From contig JBOFGV010000074.1 of the NCBI GenBank assembly GCA_051649305.1, forward strand, positions 16,712-80,711: a stretch of 64,000 bases of DNA. Reading direction: 5' to 3'. Of this stretch, positions 51,043 to 59,760 are shown piece by piece. A model generated the notes under the pieces. The model ran no database searches. It was not told the DNA's origin and was given only the letters and a program-made list of their open reading frames with translations. Made by a program: the position numbers and the translations under genes. Numbering within the stretch: position 1 is the stretch's first letter; every line of letters begins with the position of its first letter. This stretch comes from JADCCX01 sp051649305. GTDB taxonomy: Bacteria > Pseudomonadota > Alphaproteobacteria > Rhizobiales > Beijerinckiaceae.

Positions 51043-52182
51043 TCATGGCTTCGCCACAAAATTCGGATGCACTACTGCGCCGTCTTTGGTGAGCAACGTG
51101 GCTTTCACCAACTCGTCGTCCCAGTTCACGGCCAGTGTCTTGTCGGTTTTGTTGATCATCGTCTCGAGGAAGGCGAAGAGGTTCTTGGCATAAAGCGATG
51201 ATGCGGTTGCCGCCATGCGGCCTGGCACATTGGCGAAACCAACGATCTTCGCGCCGTTCGCTGTATCAACAATCTCGCCGAGTTTTGCGCCTTCGACGTT
51301 ACCGCCACGCTCCACTGCCAGATCAACCAGCACGGAACCGGCTTTCATCGAGGCAACCATCGCCTTGCTGACCAGCTTTGGTGCAGGACGACCGGGGATC
51401 AGCGCTGTGGTGATGATGATATCCTGCTTGGCGATGTGCCCAGCCACCAGCTCAGCCTGCTTTGCCTGATATTCCTTGGACATTTCCTTGGCGTAACCGC
51501 CTGCGGTCTGTGCCTGTTTGAACTCATCGTCCTCGACGGCCAGAAACTTCGCGCCAAGCGATTCCACCTGTTCTTTGGTGGCGGGGCGCACGTCGGTTGC
51601 TGTCACGACAGCACCCATGCGGCGGGCTGTTGCAATCGCCTGCAATCCGGCGACACCAACACCCATGATGAAGACCTTGGCCGCGGGAACAGTGCCGGCC
51701 GCTGTCATCATCATTGGCATGGCGCGGCCATAAATCGCGGCTCCGTCAACCACGGCGCGGTATCCTGCGAGGTTGGCTTGGCTGGACAGCACGTCCATCG
51801 ACTGTGCGCGGGTGATGCGCGGCATGAATTCCATGGCGAAGCTGGAGATGCCTGCATCCGCCAGCATCTTCAGGGCCGACTCATTGCCGTAGGGGTCCAT
51901 CGTGGAAATGGCGAGCGCGCCCTTCTTCAGGGCTTTGGCCTCGGCATCCACAGGACGACGGACTTTCAGAAAGATATCGGCATCCTTCAGGGCATCCTTG
52001 GCTGTCTTGGCGATAGCGGCACCTGCCGCCTCAAAGTCAGCGTCGCTGACACCAGATGCCATGCCGGCGTTTTTCTGAATGCTGACAGCAGCACCCAGCG
52101 CGACATATTTTTTGACAGTCTCCGGGCTGGCCGCAACGCGCGGCTCTCCCTGACCTGATTCATCGACGATCGCTATGCGCAT
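51043..52182 (-). CDS. pntAA: NAD(P) transhydrogenase subunit alpha part 1
   Basis: NAD(H)-binding soluble subunit (domain I) of the proton-translocating transhydrogenase. The ATG at 52182 (MRIAIVDESGQGEPRVAASP) gives 379 residues; a TTG two codons earlier is less likely. Alanine-dehydrogenase-like folds show in AKVFIMGVGVAGLQAIATAR (NAD loop) and TDVRPATKEQVESLGAKF. First gene of the order pntAA-pntAB-two unknown genes-pntB-GNAT. Confidence 0.96.
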   Translation of the reverse strand: MRIAIVDESGQGEPRVAASPETVKKYVALGAAVSIQKNAGMASGVSDADFEAAGAAIAKTAKDALKDADIFLKVRRPVDAEAKALKKGALAISTMDPYGNESALKMLADAGISSFAMEFMPRITRAQSMDVLSSQANLAGYRAVVDGAAIYGRAMPMMMTAAGTVPAAKVFIMGVGVAGLQAIATARRMGAVVTATDVRPATKEQVESLGAKFLAVEDDEFKQAQTAGGYAKEMSKEYQAKQAELVAGHIAKQDIIITTALIPGRPAPKLVSKAMVASMKAGSVLVDLAVERGGNVEGAKLGEIVDTANGAKIVGFANVPGRMAATASSLYAKNLFAFLETMINKTDKTLAVNWDDELVKATLLTKDGAVVHPNFVAKP

Positions 52183-52263
52183 GGCCAACCCGCAACCCCT
52201 TGTTCTGAATGATCACTGTCCGTTCTGAGAGCAGTGAACACCAAATCCTGCGTAAAATCTATG

Positions 52264-52299
52264 CAACAAAAAACCGACTGAACGTTTTTCAGCCGGTTT
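52264..52299 (-). terminator. intrinsic terminator behind oxidase subunit IV gene
   Basis: On the minus strand the stem AAACCGGCTGAA / TTCAGTCGGTTT (one mismatch) is followed by TTTTTTG. It lies between the aa3 subunit IV gene (ends 52328) and pntAA, separating the two transcripts. Confidence 0.7.
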
Positions 52300-52327
52300 C
52301 TGTCTATCAGCAAGATGCGTGCCTAAA

Positions 52328-52621
52328 TTACAGGGCTTTTGCAGCCCAGATGAGGAACGAAAGGACAGCAACAGCTGTGACTGCCTTGGAATCGATCGAC
52401 TTCATAAGAATGCCAGCCATCGCAGCGACCGATGAAAGGAAGATCATGAAGCTACCCCAGCCCCAGCTCTTGCCGGTGGCGCCAATGGCCAGACCAATCA
52501 TGATGGTAATGCACCAGATTGTGCCGATGATGCTGTAGCGAATAAACGCATCGTAGGTCTTTTCATGCTCGGCATAATCCATTGCAGGATGACCGCCTTC
52601 GTTGTCGTGGCCGCTCGCCAT
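52328..52621 (-). CDS. aa3-type cytochrome c oxidase subunit IV
   Basis: A 97-residue accessory subunit of the aa3 oxidase, often found apart from the main cox genes. The core HPAMDYAEHEKTYDAFIRYS is followed by a first helix (IIGTIWCITIMIGLAIG) typical of the Cox IV bacterial family. Two more helices (about 55-72 and 78-96) extend it beyond the ~50-residue form of Paracoccus, as is usual in related alphaproteobacteria. ATG at 52621. It is flanked by terminators on both sides and thus a single-gene unit. Confidence 0.9.
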   Translation of the reverse strand: MASGHDNEGGHPAMDYAEHEKTYDAFIRYSIIGTIWCITIMIGLAIGATGKSWGWGSFMIFLSSVAAMAGILMKSIDSKAVTAVAVLSFLIWAAKAL

Positions 52622-52633
52622 GATTCTGTCCTT

Positions 52634-52680
52634 CGATAAAATAAAACACTCCCCAGCCTCCTAGCGGAAGCCGGGGAGTG
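52634..52680 (-). terminator. intrinsic terminator behind the DUF4399 gene
   Basis: On the minus strand CACTCCCC (52680-52673) pairs with GGGGAGTG (52654-52647), followed by TTTTATTTTATC. It ends the DUF4399 transcript just before the oxidase subunit IV gene. Confidence 0.85.
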
Positions 52681-52720
52681 ATGCAATGCGGCGAAAGCGG
52701 CAGCGATGCCGCCTTCTGGC

Positions 52721-53158
52721 TTATTTGACTGTGATCTTGATGCGGTCTGACATCACAGGCGGCACATGGGGAATGTGTGTCCAGTCAGCCAGCACAAGCT
52801 GCAGTGTGTGGGTTCCGGGTGGAAGCGCAATGCTCGCCTCGGTCTGGCCCTTGCCGAAGTGGCGGTGGTTGTCATCCATCGGAATGACTTCCTTCAGGGC
52901 AGCACCTGAAAATTCCTTGTTGATGATGAGGTGATGGTGGCCGGTGCCGACCGTCGCATCACCCTGCAAACCGGCGGGAGCCACGCCCATGCCTGTCAGG
53001 CCAAACTTGATCAGCACGGGGCTGGAAACAGTGTCACCATCCTTGATGTTGAGGAAATACACCTTTGAGCCCGCTGGCGAAGGGGATTCCTGGGCAATGG
53101 CAACTGTGGAAAGGCCAAACACGACCAATGCGGCTGCGAATTTTGTCTTGAATGTCAT
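52721..53158 (-). CDS. DUF4399 exported protein
   Basis: A 145-residue periplasmic protein of the DUF4399 family, of unknown function. A signal peptide covers about 1-22 (cleavage near AIAQE). The single domain shows VYFLNIKDGDTVSSPVLIKF, the His-rich GTGHHHLIINKEFSG and DDNHRHFGKGQTEA, then GTHTLQLVLADWTHIPH. The His groups could bind a metal. The ATG at 53158 follows GGGAG; an upstream in-frame start at 53191 lacks a ribosome site. It is divergent from the ECF sigma gene, so it is a candidate target of that sigma factor. Confidence 0.88.
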   Translation of the reverse strand: MTFKTKFAAALVVFGLSTVAIAQESPSPAGSKVYFLNIKDGDTVSSPVLIKFGLTGMGVAPAGLQGDATVGTGHHHLIINKEFSGAALKEVIPMDDNHRHFGKGQTEASIALPPGTHTLQLVLADWTHIPHVPPVMSDRIKITVK

Positions 53159-53215
53159 TTCGAACTCCCTTTTGTCGTTTGACATGACCATAACACCTGA
53201 GTGAAACTTTTAGTC

Positions 53216-53782
53216 GTGAGCGACAAAAATAATTTCACTGATCTTTTTCTGGAAGAGATGGTGCTTCTCTTGCCGCGCCTCTGGCGTTTTGCTGTTACAC
53301 AAACACGCCAGAAGACCCTTGCCGAAGATCTGGTTCAGCAAACCTGCCAGCGGGCCCTGGAAAGACGGGCGCAGTTTCAACCCGGAACGCGGCAGGACCA
53401 CTGGATGTTTTCCATCATGTCATCCCTATGGAAGAACCATTTGCGTGCTGAAAAACTGCGCCTTGGCATTGGGCGGGTTGAGGCCGCTGATCTCTGGGAT
53501 GAAGAGCAGCTTTCCGGCATTGATGATGGCCTGATGCATTCACGGCTTCTCAGCGCCATCCTTGAATTGCCTGTCTGGCAGCGTGAGGTCGTCACACTGG
53601 TCTATATTGAAGAACTCAGTTACAGGCAGGCCTCAGATGCCCTGTCCATTCCGCTTGGCACTGTCATGAGCCGCCTTGCAGCTGCAAAGGTTGCTCTTGC
53701 AGGTAAGCTCAATGCCAACCCAGACCCTTTGAAAAAAGAACACGCACAAACATCCGGATCGCATCATGTCAAAAGGATCTGA
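53216..53782 (+). CDS. ECF-type RNA polymerase sigma factor
   Basis: A 188-residue extracytoplasmic-function sigma factor. Region 2 is seen as KTLAEDLVQQTCQRALERR, with the promoter-melting part near HWMFSIMSSLWKNHLR. Region 4 is LPVWQREVVTLVYIEELSYR followed by QASDALSIPLGTVMSRLAAAK (helix-turn-helix). Start codons are GTG at 53216 or 53201; 53216 gives the more family-like N-terminus (SDKNNF). It ends 1 nt before the anti-sigma gene and is divergent from the DUF4399 gene. The inducing signal cannot be read. Confidence 0.93.
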   Translation: MSDKNNFTDLFLEEMVLLLPRLWRFAVTQTRQKTLAEDLVQQTCQRALERRAQFQPGTRQDHWMFSIMSSLWKNHLRAEKLRLGIGRVEAADLWDEEQLSGIDDGLMHSRLLSAILELPVWQREVVTLVYIEELSYRQASDALSIPLGTVMSRLAAAKVALAGKLNANPDPLKKEHAQTSGSHHVKRI

Positions 53783-53783
53783 A

Positions 53784-54545
53784 ATGTTCAGCGATGCTAC
53801 ACTTGTTCAGTTTGTCGATGGACAGATTGACCCGGAGACCCGGCGTAAAATTCTTGAGGTGTCTTCTCAGGACAAGACCCTTGCTGCACGCCTTGATGTT
53901 CTGGCCCGCGGCACACCCGCATTTGACGGAGTCTCGAAACACCTTCTCCAGACCATGCCGCAGGGCATGGAAGAAAACATCAGGTCCATGGCGGCTAAAA
54001 CACGGGGCGCGACCGCGGCACCCGATGTCTCGCGGCGCTGGTTTGTCGGCGGTTCGGCGGTTGCTGCAAGTCTGGCTCTTGGTGCTGTTGCCGGAGGTTT
54101 GCTGGTTAAAACCGCAAGCACCAGCACAGACTGGCGTGAGGCCGTCGCCCAGTACCATGGGCTTTACGGCAAGGCGACGACAGAGCGGCTCAGCCCCTCC
54201 CCTGCCGACAGGGACAGGGACCTGCAGATCGTTTCAGAAGCCCTTGGCCGCTCGTTGATGGGCATTGAAAAGGCGGTGCCGGACCTGCATTTCAAGCGGG
54301 CTCAGGTGCTTGAGTTTGAAGCCTCAGCCTTGATCCAGATTGTCTTCGAGACAGCCAGTAAGGTTCCCCTCGCGTTTTGTCTCAAGAAAAGCCGCTTAAC
54401 GAAACGTCCCATTGATGCGGGCATCTGGAACAAAATGGCGCTGGCTGCGTGGACGCGGGACGGGATTGACGAGCTTGTTGTCGCCAGACTCCCTGAAGAG
54501 CAGATTCTCATATTGGCAAAACAGCTGGCCAACAGGATGCTATAG
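53784..54545 (+). CDS. transmembrane anti-sigma factor
   Basis: A 253-residue single-pass protein that should hold the upstream sigma factor inactive. An N-terminal anti-sigma domain starts MFSDATLVQFVDGQIDPETR, and no zinc-type HxxxCxxC motif is present. One membrane helix follows near 88-106 (GGSAVAASLALGAVAGGLLV), after a twin-Arg-like SRRWFVGG. The rest is a periplasmic sensor-like domain (about 115-253). The ATG at 53784 is chosen because AAGGA lies 8 nt before it; 53766 is an alternative. It is convergent with the ABC1 kinase gene. Confidence 0.88.
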   Translation: MFSDATLVQFVDGQIDPETRRKILEVSSQDKTLAARLDVLARGTPAFDGVSKHLLQTMPQGMEENIRSMAAKTRGATAAPDVSRRWFVGGSAVAASLALGAVAGGLLVKTASTSTDWREAVAQYHGLYGKATTERLSPSPADRDRDLQIVSEALGRSLMGIEKAVPDLHFKRAQVLEFEASALIQIVFETASKVPLAFCLKKSRLTKRPIDAGIWNKMALAAWTRDGIDELVVARLPEEQILILAKQLANRML

Positions 54546-54557
54546 GCGCAGCGATCC

Positions 54558-55925
54558 TTATCCGGCTGACACCAACCCAACCTTTGCCAAAGCGGCTTTC
54601 TGGCGCTGCTCCACCACATCCAGCGAGAAATTATCGATCGCCCGGTTGAACAGCTGATAAAAATTCAACTTCGCTTCAAGATGCAGGAAGACGCCGCCGA
54701 GACCAATGGCTGCACGGTCCATAAATACAAATTCCTGCGGCACAGTCACGGGGCCTTTTTTCTTCAATTCCTGATGAACATGATAGGCTTCCTTTCGGCC
54801 ATATTCACCTGGCGAAACACCCTCAGCGATCGTGCGAACACGGTCATCCAGAATGGGCCCGTAGATAAAGCGCGCCCACAGGTTGAGCACCTCGACAAGG
54901 TCCTTGGTCAGGTTCTTGAAACCCCATGTCTCGTAACCATGCACAACGCGCTCGGGATCATTGTTCAAAAGCCCCTGATAGAGATCGAAAACCCCGCCCA
55001 TGAAACTGGTGGGGAAAATGCGAATGCAGCCATAATCAAGCAGGTTGATGCCACCCGCCTGACCACTCTCCTCAAACACGGTGTAATTTCCAAGGTGAGG
55101 ATCACCGTGAATAACACCGTAGTGTGAGAACGGATGCCACCAGGCTTTGAACATGGCCTCGGAGATCAGATTACGCTGTTCTTGTGATGCTGATTTGTAG
55201 GTCAGCAACTTGTTGCCCGTCAGCCAATCCATGGTGAGCAACCGCTTCGTGGAGAGGTCTGTGTGCACGCCGGGCACGCGCACCAGCGGCACATCAGCCA
55301 GAATTTGGGCATAGAGCTGTGCCTGCTTGGCCTCCCGCTCGTAGTCCAGCTCTTCGCGCACACGCGCGCCAATTTCCTTGAATATTTCACGGGTATCGAT
55401 CGCCTTGTCCATCTGCCGGTGCAGGGCAAACAATACCTGCAACTGGTTGAGATCAGCCTCAACGGCGGATTGCATATCGGGATACTGCAACTTGACCGCC
55501 AAAGGCGCGCCGCTGGTTGAGACGGCCCTGTGCACCTGCCCCAGTGAGGCAGCTGCGGCTGGCACCTTGTCAAAACTGCCAAAACGCCCTTCCCAACCCG
55601 CGCCCAACTCGCTCTGCATGCGCCGCTTGACGAAAGCCCAGCCCATTGGCGGTGCTTCTGATTGTAGCTTCTGCAATTCCTCTGCATATTCCGGCGGCAG
55701 CGCATCGGGGATGGTGGCCATCAACTGCGCCACCTTCATGATAGGGCCTTTGAGCCCGCCAAGGGCCTCCATCAAGGCTTTGGCGTTAGAGGCATCGTCT
55801 CCTGTGCGGTTGAACAACCGCGTTGCGGCGACGCGGGCCGCAACGCCACCCACATTGGCACCCACGCGGGCATAACGTGAGAGGCGACCGGAGAACCGGT
55901 TTTCTTCATTGTCAGCTGTGCTCAT
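54558..55925 (-). CDS. ABC1/AarF (UbiB-like) family protein kinase-like ATPase
   Basis: A 455-residue atypical kinase of the ABC1/COQ8 family, related to UbiB in ubiquinone synthesis. The regulatory KxGQ motif near residue 62 reads KVAQ (IMKVAQLMATIPD). The ATP Lys is in LAVKLQYPDM, the catalytic loop in HYGVIHGDPHLGNYTVF, and the metal Asp in LLDYGCIRI. No C-terminal membrane helices are present, unlike E. coli UbiB, so it is a soluble paralogue. No ubi genes are adjacent. It lies 56 nt downstream of an SDR gene on the same strand. Confidence 0.9.
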   Translation of the reverse strand: MSTADNEENRFSGRLSRYARVGANVGGVAARVAATRLFNRTGDDASNAKALMEALGGLKGPIMKVAQLMATIPDALPPEYAEELQKLQSEAPPMGWAFVKRRMQSELGAGWEGRFGSFDKVPAAAASLGQVHRAVSTSGAPLAVKLQYPDMQSAVEADLNQLQVLFALHRQMDKAIDTREIFKEIGARVREELDYEREAKQAQLYAQILADVPLVRVPGVHTDLSTKRLLTMDWLTGNKLLTYKSASQEQRNLISEAMFKAWWHPFSHYGVIHGDPHLGNYTVFEESGQAGGINLLDYGCIRIFPTSFMGGVFDLYQGLLNNDPERVVHGYETWGFKNLTKDLVEVLNLWARFIYGPILDDRVRTIAEGVSPGEYGRKEAYHVHQELKKKGPVTVPQEFVFMDRAAIGLGGVFLHLEAKLNFYQLFNRAIDNFSLDVVEQRQKAALAKVGLVSAG

Positions 55926-55981
55926 GAATCATGAAATAGAGCTGTCAAAGCCGCAAGGCGAGGTCTTTCCGTGTCGCGGGG

Positions 55982-56734
55982 TCAATAAACCGCACGGCCG
56001 CCCGAAATATCGAAAACAGCGCCGGTTGTGAACGAACAATCTTCCGACGCCAACCAGACAATCATGGCGGCGATCTCATCCACCTCGACAAAGCGGTTCA
56101 TGGGGATTTTCGACAGCATGAACTGGATAAACTCCGGCTTCATCTGATGGAAAATATCGGTCTTGGCGGCAGCAGGTGTGATGCAGTTGACTGTGATACC
56201 CATGGTCGCCAATTCCTTGCCAAGGGATTTGGTGAGGCCGATCAAACCCGCTTTCGAGGCGGAATAATGCGAGGCGTTGGGGTTGCCTTCCTTGCCGGCA
56301 ATCGATGCAATGTTGATAATGCGACCGTAGTTCTTCTTGATCATCTCCGGCACCACCGCCTTGCAGATGATGAAGGGGGCGACGAGGTTGACGTCGACCA
56401 CCTTGCGCCAGACATCCGTATCCAGTTCCCAGAGCTTGGCATTGCCACCGGTGATGCCTGCGTTGTTGACGAGAATATCGATCTGGCCATGCTTCGCCAT
56501 TGTGCCTGCGGTTGCCTTGATGACGGAGGCTTCATCCGTCAGTTCCACCACTTCTGTGGTGACCTTGCCCAGTTTGGACAGAGCGGCTTTCGCCTCCTCC
56601 AGCTTGCCAGCGTCCATATCCCAAAGGCTGACAGACGCGCCCGAAGCCAGCATGCGCTCGGCTGCAGCATAGCCAATGCCGCGTGCACCGCCTGTGATGA
56701 TGCCGGTGCGGTTGTTGAGATCGATCTTGTTCAT
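55982..56734 (-). CDS. short-chain dehydrogenase/reductase
   Basis: A 250-residue classical SDR. The cofactor loop is TGGARGIGYAAAERML (about 15-30) with an Asp after the second strand (WDMDAGK), which favours NAD+. NAG motif is VNNAGITGGNAKL. The catalytic Ser is in NIASIAGKEGN and Tyr/Lys in HYSASKAGLIG. It ends with FDISGGRAVY, a form frequent in sugar and sugar-acid dehydrogenases as well as 3-oxoacyl reductases. Substrate is open. ATG at 56734. Confidence 0.92.
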   Translation of the reverse strand: MNKIDLNNRTGIITGGARGIGYAAAERMLASGASVSLWDMDAGKLEEAKAALSKLGKVTTEVVELTDEASVIKATAGTMAKHGQIDILVNNAGITGGNAKLWELDTDVWRKVVDVNLVAPFIICKAVVPEMIKKNYGRIINIASIAGKEGNPNASHYSASKAGLIGLTKSLGKELATMGITVNCITPAAAKTDIFHQMKPEFIQFMLSKIPMNRFVEVDEIAAMIVWLASEDCSFTTGAVFDISGGRAVY

Positions 56735-56816
56735 GGTGGCGTTCGCTTCCTGCCTGTCTTGATTGCATCAAAAAGGAGCATCAATTACGGTCAAGCGCAA
56801 TGCCCCAGCGTCGCTT

Positions 56817-58184
56817 TCAGGGCAGGCAATGCAGGGATACGACACTGCCGCGCCTGTCAGCGGCGGTCGATGTTGATTGTGCTGTCGTTGGCTTGGCGGG
56901 TGAGACGTTGTTCTTCTCCAGAAAGGCAGTGATTTCCTTTGCCGGAACAAAGGCATAGCGGGCAACAGGCACGATACCGGCGATCTGTCTGCGGGCTGAA
57001 GGATCATCCCGCACAATGCCAACCAGCGCCCCCTTCTGATCATAAAGGGCCGCCCCTGCCCCGCCCGGCTGCAATGGCACGGCAACCCGCTTGCCATCAG
57101 CGGATGGCGTTGCTTCGGCATAAACCGTAGTGGGCGTCGTGCCAGACCATGACTGGGCGATGGCCACAGTCGCTTGCGCGGGATTCAACGGTCCCATCAC
57201 AAGCCCCTGCGCTGACAGCCCTTCCGTGCGGACAAGAGCCAGACCTGACACCGCATCATTGGCCAAAACCCTCGCGGGCGACTTGCCCGTTCCAACGCTT
57301 ATGCTGCGGCAATTGTTGACCGCGACTGCTGATGTGAGAACGGTTGTAGTATCAAGCAGAAGACCTGTTCCCAACCTGTCCGATGGTATCGCAACAGGAA
57401 TGATCACGGGTTGCGGTATAGCTGGCGATGGCGCGGTACTTGCCACTGCAGGGCCTTGCGGAAAGGCCTCATAGGTATTGGCAATGGCTATCACCAGACG
57501 TGTCATCTGCGCTTCAAGCGCTTTGTCATAGCCAACAGAAAAGCCGCGCATCTTGCCATCGCTGGCGAGGCTCACACGGCGATAGAATTTGCCGCCGCTG
57601 GCTGTCTCGCCACTGACCACAAAGAAATCCGGACGCAGTAATTTGTAGGTGATCTTCCGCCCGCTTGAAGGCGCAATCGCCCTTTCGAACAAGGCTGGCA
57701 AAGGCTCCTCGGGAGGAAAAACCTGCGTGTCCAGCGTCACTTTTCCATCGGCATTTTGCCAGCGCGTGCCGCCGGTCGGGCTGTCACTCCGGCGGGAGAA
57801 CAGCGCTTCCGGGACACCGATGCGCGCGCCGGAGCGCTTGTCATCAATCACTGCAAATTTCAGCGCCCTGCGCTCGGTTGTCGCCTGTGCTGCAAGCGCC
57901 TGCCGCTCCTGCGGTGTCAGGATGCCATCGACGGCAAGGTTGCGGTTTTTTTCAAAAGCCTGAATGGCCGCGAATGTCAGCGAGCCGAAGTTCCCAGATG
58001 CTGCACCTGAAAACGTTGTAGCGAAAGTCAGGTCTTGCTGGATGGCCTTGCGCTCAGGCTCCGGCAAGGCCTCAAAACTGCGCTGCGCTGCCATCAGGCG
58101 CGGATCAGAGGTTGGGACGGGTTGCTGCGCCTCTGCCACTGTTACACTGCATAAAAGCGCGAGAGCGAAAGTGGAGCAACGCAT
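56817..58184 (-). CDS. trypsin-like fold protein with lost catalytic triad and peptidoglycan-binding domain
   Basis: A 455-residue exported protein. The signal peptide is about 1-19 (cleavage after VAEAQ). A peptidoglycan-binding-type helical domain covers about 30-95 (FGSLTFAAIQAFEKNRNLAV, DGILTPQERQAL). A middle domain (about 105-225) is unassigned. The C-terminal trypsin-like domain (about 265-435) has VLTSAVAVNNC where LTxxHVV would hold the His, VSGLALVRTEG where DLAL would hold the Asp, and GGAGAALYDQKGALVGI where GNSGGPL would hold the Ser. All three are replaced, so it is probably a binding protein. It follows the 92-residue gene by 2 nt. Confidence 0.82.
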   Translation of the reverse strand: MRCSTFALALLCSVTVAEAQQPVPTSDPRLMAAQRSFEALPEPERKAIQQDLTFATTFSGAASGNFGSLTFAAIQAFEKNRNLAVDGILTPQERQALAAQATTERRALKFAVIDDKRSGARIGVPEALFSRRSDSPTGGTRWQNADGKVTLDTQVFPPEEPLPALFERAIAPSSGRKITYKLLRPDFFVVSGETASGGKFYRRVSLASDGKMRGFSVGYDKALEAQMTRLVIAIANTYEAFPQGPAVASTAPSPAIPQPVIIPVAIPSDRLGTGLLLDTTTVLTSAVAVNNCRSISVGTGKSPARVLANDAVSGLALVRTEGLSAQGLVMGPLNPAQATVAIAQSWSGTTPTTVYAEATPSADGKRVAVPLQPGGAGAALYDQKGALVGIVRDDPSARRQIAGIVPVARYAFVPAKEITAFLEKNNVSPAKPTTAQSTSTAADRRGSVVSLHCLP

Positions 58185-58186
58185 CG

Positions 58187-58465
58187 TCAGTCCGCCGTTG
58201 GCAGACGGCGCATGGTGAACTGGATCCTGTCACCCTCCAGCACCTGCCAGCTTTCCACCTCGGTCATGTAGGCCGCTCTGGGGAAGCGATCAAACATCTC
58301 GCGGGCTTTGCTGCGGGCATCTTCACGGGGCAGCGTAAAGGTCTCGCGACGCCATGAATCGGGCAAAACAGAGGGTTTCGCGGCAGCATTGACTGCCGTA
58401 CGGCCAAAGCCACGTCGGGCCTGAATGGCGACATCACGGGGTCGGCGCAAGAGATGCTCAGCCAT
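58187..58465 (-). CDS. conserved-looking small protein, unknown (92 aa)
   Basis: A 92-residue basic soluble protein. The ATG at 58465 (MAEHLLRRPRDVAIQ) has a clear AAAGGAG Shine-Dalgarno sequence 7 nt upstream; the in-frame ATG at 58489 has none. The second half, ARSKAREMFDRFPRAAYMTE and EGDRIQFTMRRLP, looks like a small alpha-beta domain. I do not know its family. It lies between cca (65 nt) and the protease-like gene (2 nt) in the ptsP-cca transcript direction. Confidence 0.7.
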   Translation of the reverse strand: MAEHLLRRPRDVAIQARRGFGRTAVNAAAKPSVLPDSWRRETFTLPREDARSKAREMFDRFPRAAYMTEVESWQVLEGDRIQFTMRRLPTAD

Positions 58466-58530
58466 CACCAGCTCCTTTGTGAAGGTCATCTCAGAGTGGG
58501 ATGTCAGTCATCAGGAGTCAATATGCCGGA

Positions 58531-59760
58531 TCAAATGTCGTGCCTGGCAACCGCCTGTTTCAGCAGAGCCGCCTGCGCTTTCCTGTCCTCAGGCAGGCCA
58601 GCATCAAGCCACAGTTCCAGTGCTTTCTTCAGGACACTGCCCATGCGCGGGCCAGCCTCAACCCCCAGTGCTGCGGCCTGCGTTGATTTGAAAGGATTGG
58701 CAGGAATATTGACCAGCACAGGTTCGGAAGCATGCAGCCAGCTTTGTGTCCTTGATGCGTCAATCTCGGCGCGGGCATGGCCCAAAAGCAGGGCAGGAAC
58801 GAAATGTTTTCCAACCGTGAAGGCCAAACGCCGTAAGGCTGCCATCTCCGGCACATCAACACCGAAAGATCGGGCATGACCGTCTAAAGCAACCATACGC
58901 AGCTGCTCATGGCGTGAGAGTTTGAGGTTGCACTGATCAGGATCGAGATGGGCGCAAAGAGCCGCCAGCCGCAGAATAGGATCAGGCTTCTGGTTCAGTT
59001 CCTTTTCAAGAGCAATAACTCGGACGCCAGCAGCAACATCCGCCGTTGCACCATCAAAGACCGCTGACCACAAACCAATGCTGTCCATCAATGTGACAAC
59101 TGCTGCTGCACCGGGAGCGACAAGCAATTTCACAAGCTCCTGCCTGATCCGCTCGCGCGACAACCGCGCGATTCCAGCTTTGTGTGCTGTGCAGGCTGCA
59201 AGGCCTTCCGCATCAGGCTTGCCTTTGCCGTGGCTGGCATGGAAGCGAAAAAACCGCAGGATACGCAGATAGTCCTCTGCTATCCGCCGCGCGGGATCAC
59301 CCATGAAACGAACAAGGCCTTTGGCAGCATCCACCACGCCGGTGGCATAGTCATGCACTGTTCCATCAGCGCTCGCTGAGAGCGCATTGATGGTGAAATC
59401 CCGGCGGAAGGCGTCTTCCTGAAAATCACGTGTAAAAGCGACAACCGCGCGCCGTCCATCAGTCGCCACATCGCGCCTGAGGGTTGTCACCTCATAGGGC
59501 TTGCCCGCAATGACAACCGTGATGGTGCCATGCTCAAGGCCTGTAGGAACCGCTTTCCAGCCAGCAGCCTGCACGCGTTTCATCACATCAGCAGGTAGAG
59601 CCGTTGTGGCAATATCGACATCGCCGCCCTTGAGGCCCATCAGCGCATCACGAACCGCGCCGCCAACGATGCGCGCCTCTTCACCGTCCGCAGACAGGAC
59701 CTTCAGCAAGGCAGTGACATGCGGATCAGACAGAACGGGATGAGCCGCCAGCGTGCTCAG
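58531..59760 (-). CDS. cca: CCA tRNA nucleotidyltransferase
   Basis: Builds or repairs the 3' CCA end of tRNAs. Class II nucleotidyltransferase motifs are clear: ARIVGGAVRDALMG, then GGDVDIATTALP with the metal Asp pair, FQEDAFRRDFTINALS and DPARRIAEDYLRILRFFRFH. The family-like N-terminus extends upstream of the first usual start (TTG at 59709) and is continuous back to a CTG at 59760. That CTG forms CTGA with the ptsP stop and has GGAG 8 nt before it. I take CTG as the probable start (409 residues); 59709 gives 392. Confidence 0.93.
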   Translation of the reverse strand: MSTLAAHPVLSDPHVTALLKVLSADGEEARIVGGAVRDALMGLKGGDVDIATTALPADVMKRVQAAGWKAVPTGLEHGTITVVIAGKPYEVTTLRRDVATDGRRAVVAFTRDFQEDAFRRDFTINALSASADGTVHDYATGVVDAAKGLVRFMGDPARRIAEDYLRILRFFRFHASHGKGKPDAEGLAACTAHKAGIARLSRERIRQELVKLLVAPGAAAVVTLMDSIGLWSAVFDGATADVAAGVRVIALEKELNQKPDPILRLAALCAHLDPDQCNLKLSRHEQLRMVALDGHARSFGVDVPEMAALRRLAFTVGKHFVPALLLGHARAEIDASRTQSWLHASEPVLVNIPANPFKSTQAAALGVEAGPRMGSVLKKALELWLDAGLPEDRKAQAALLKQAVARHDI

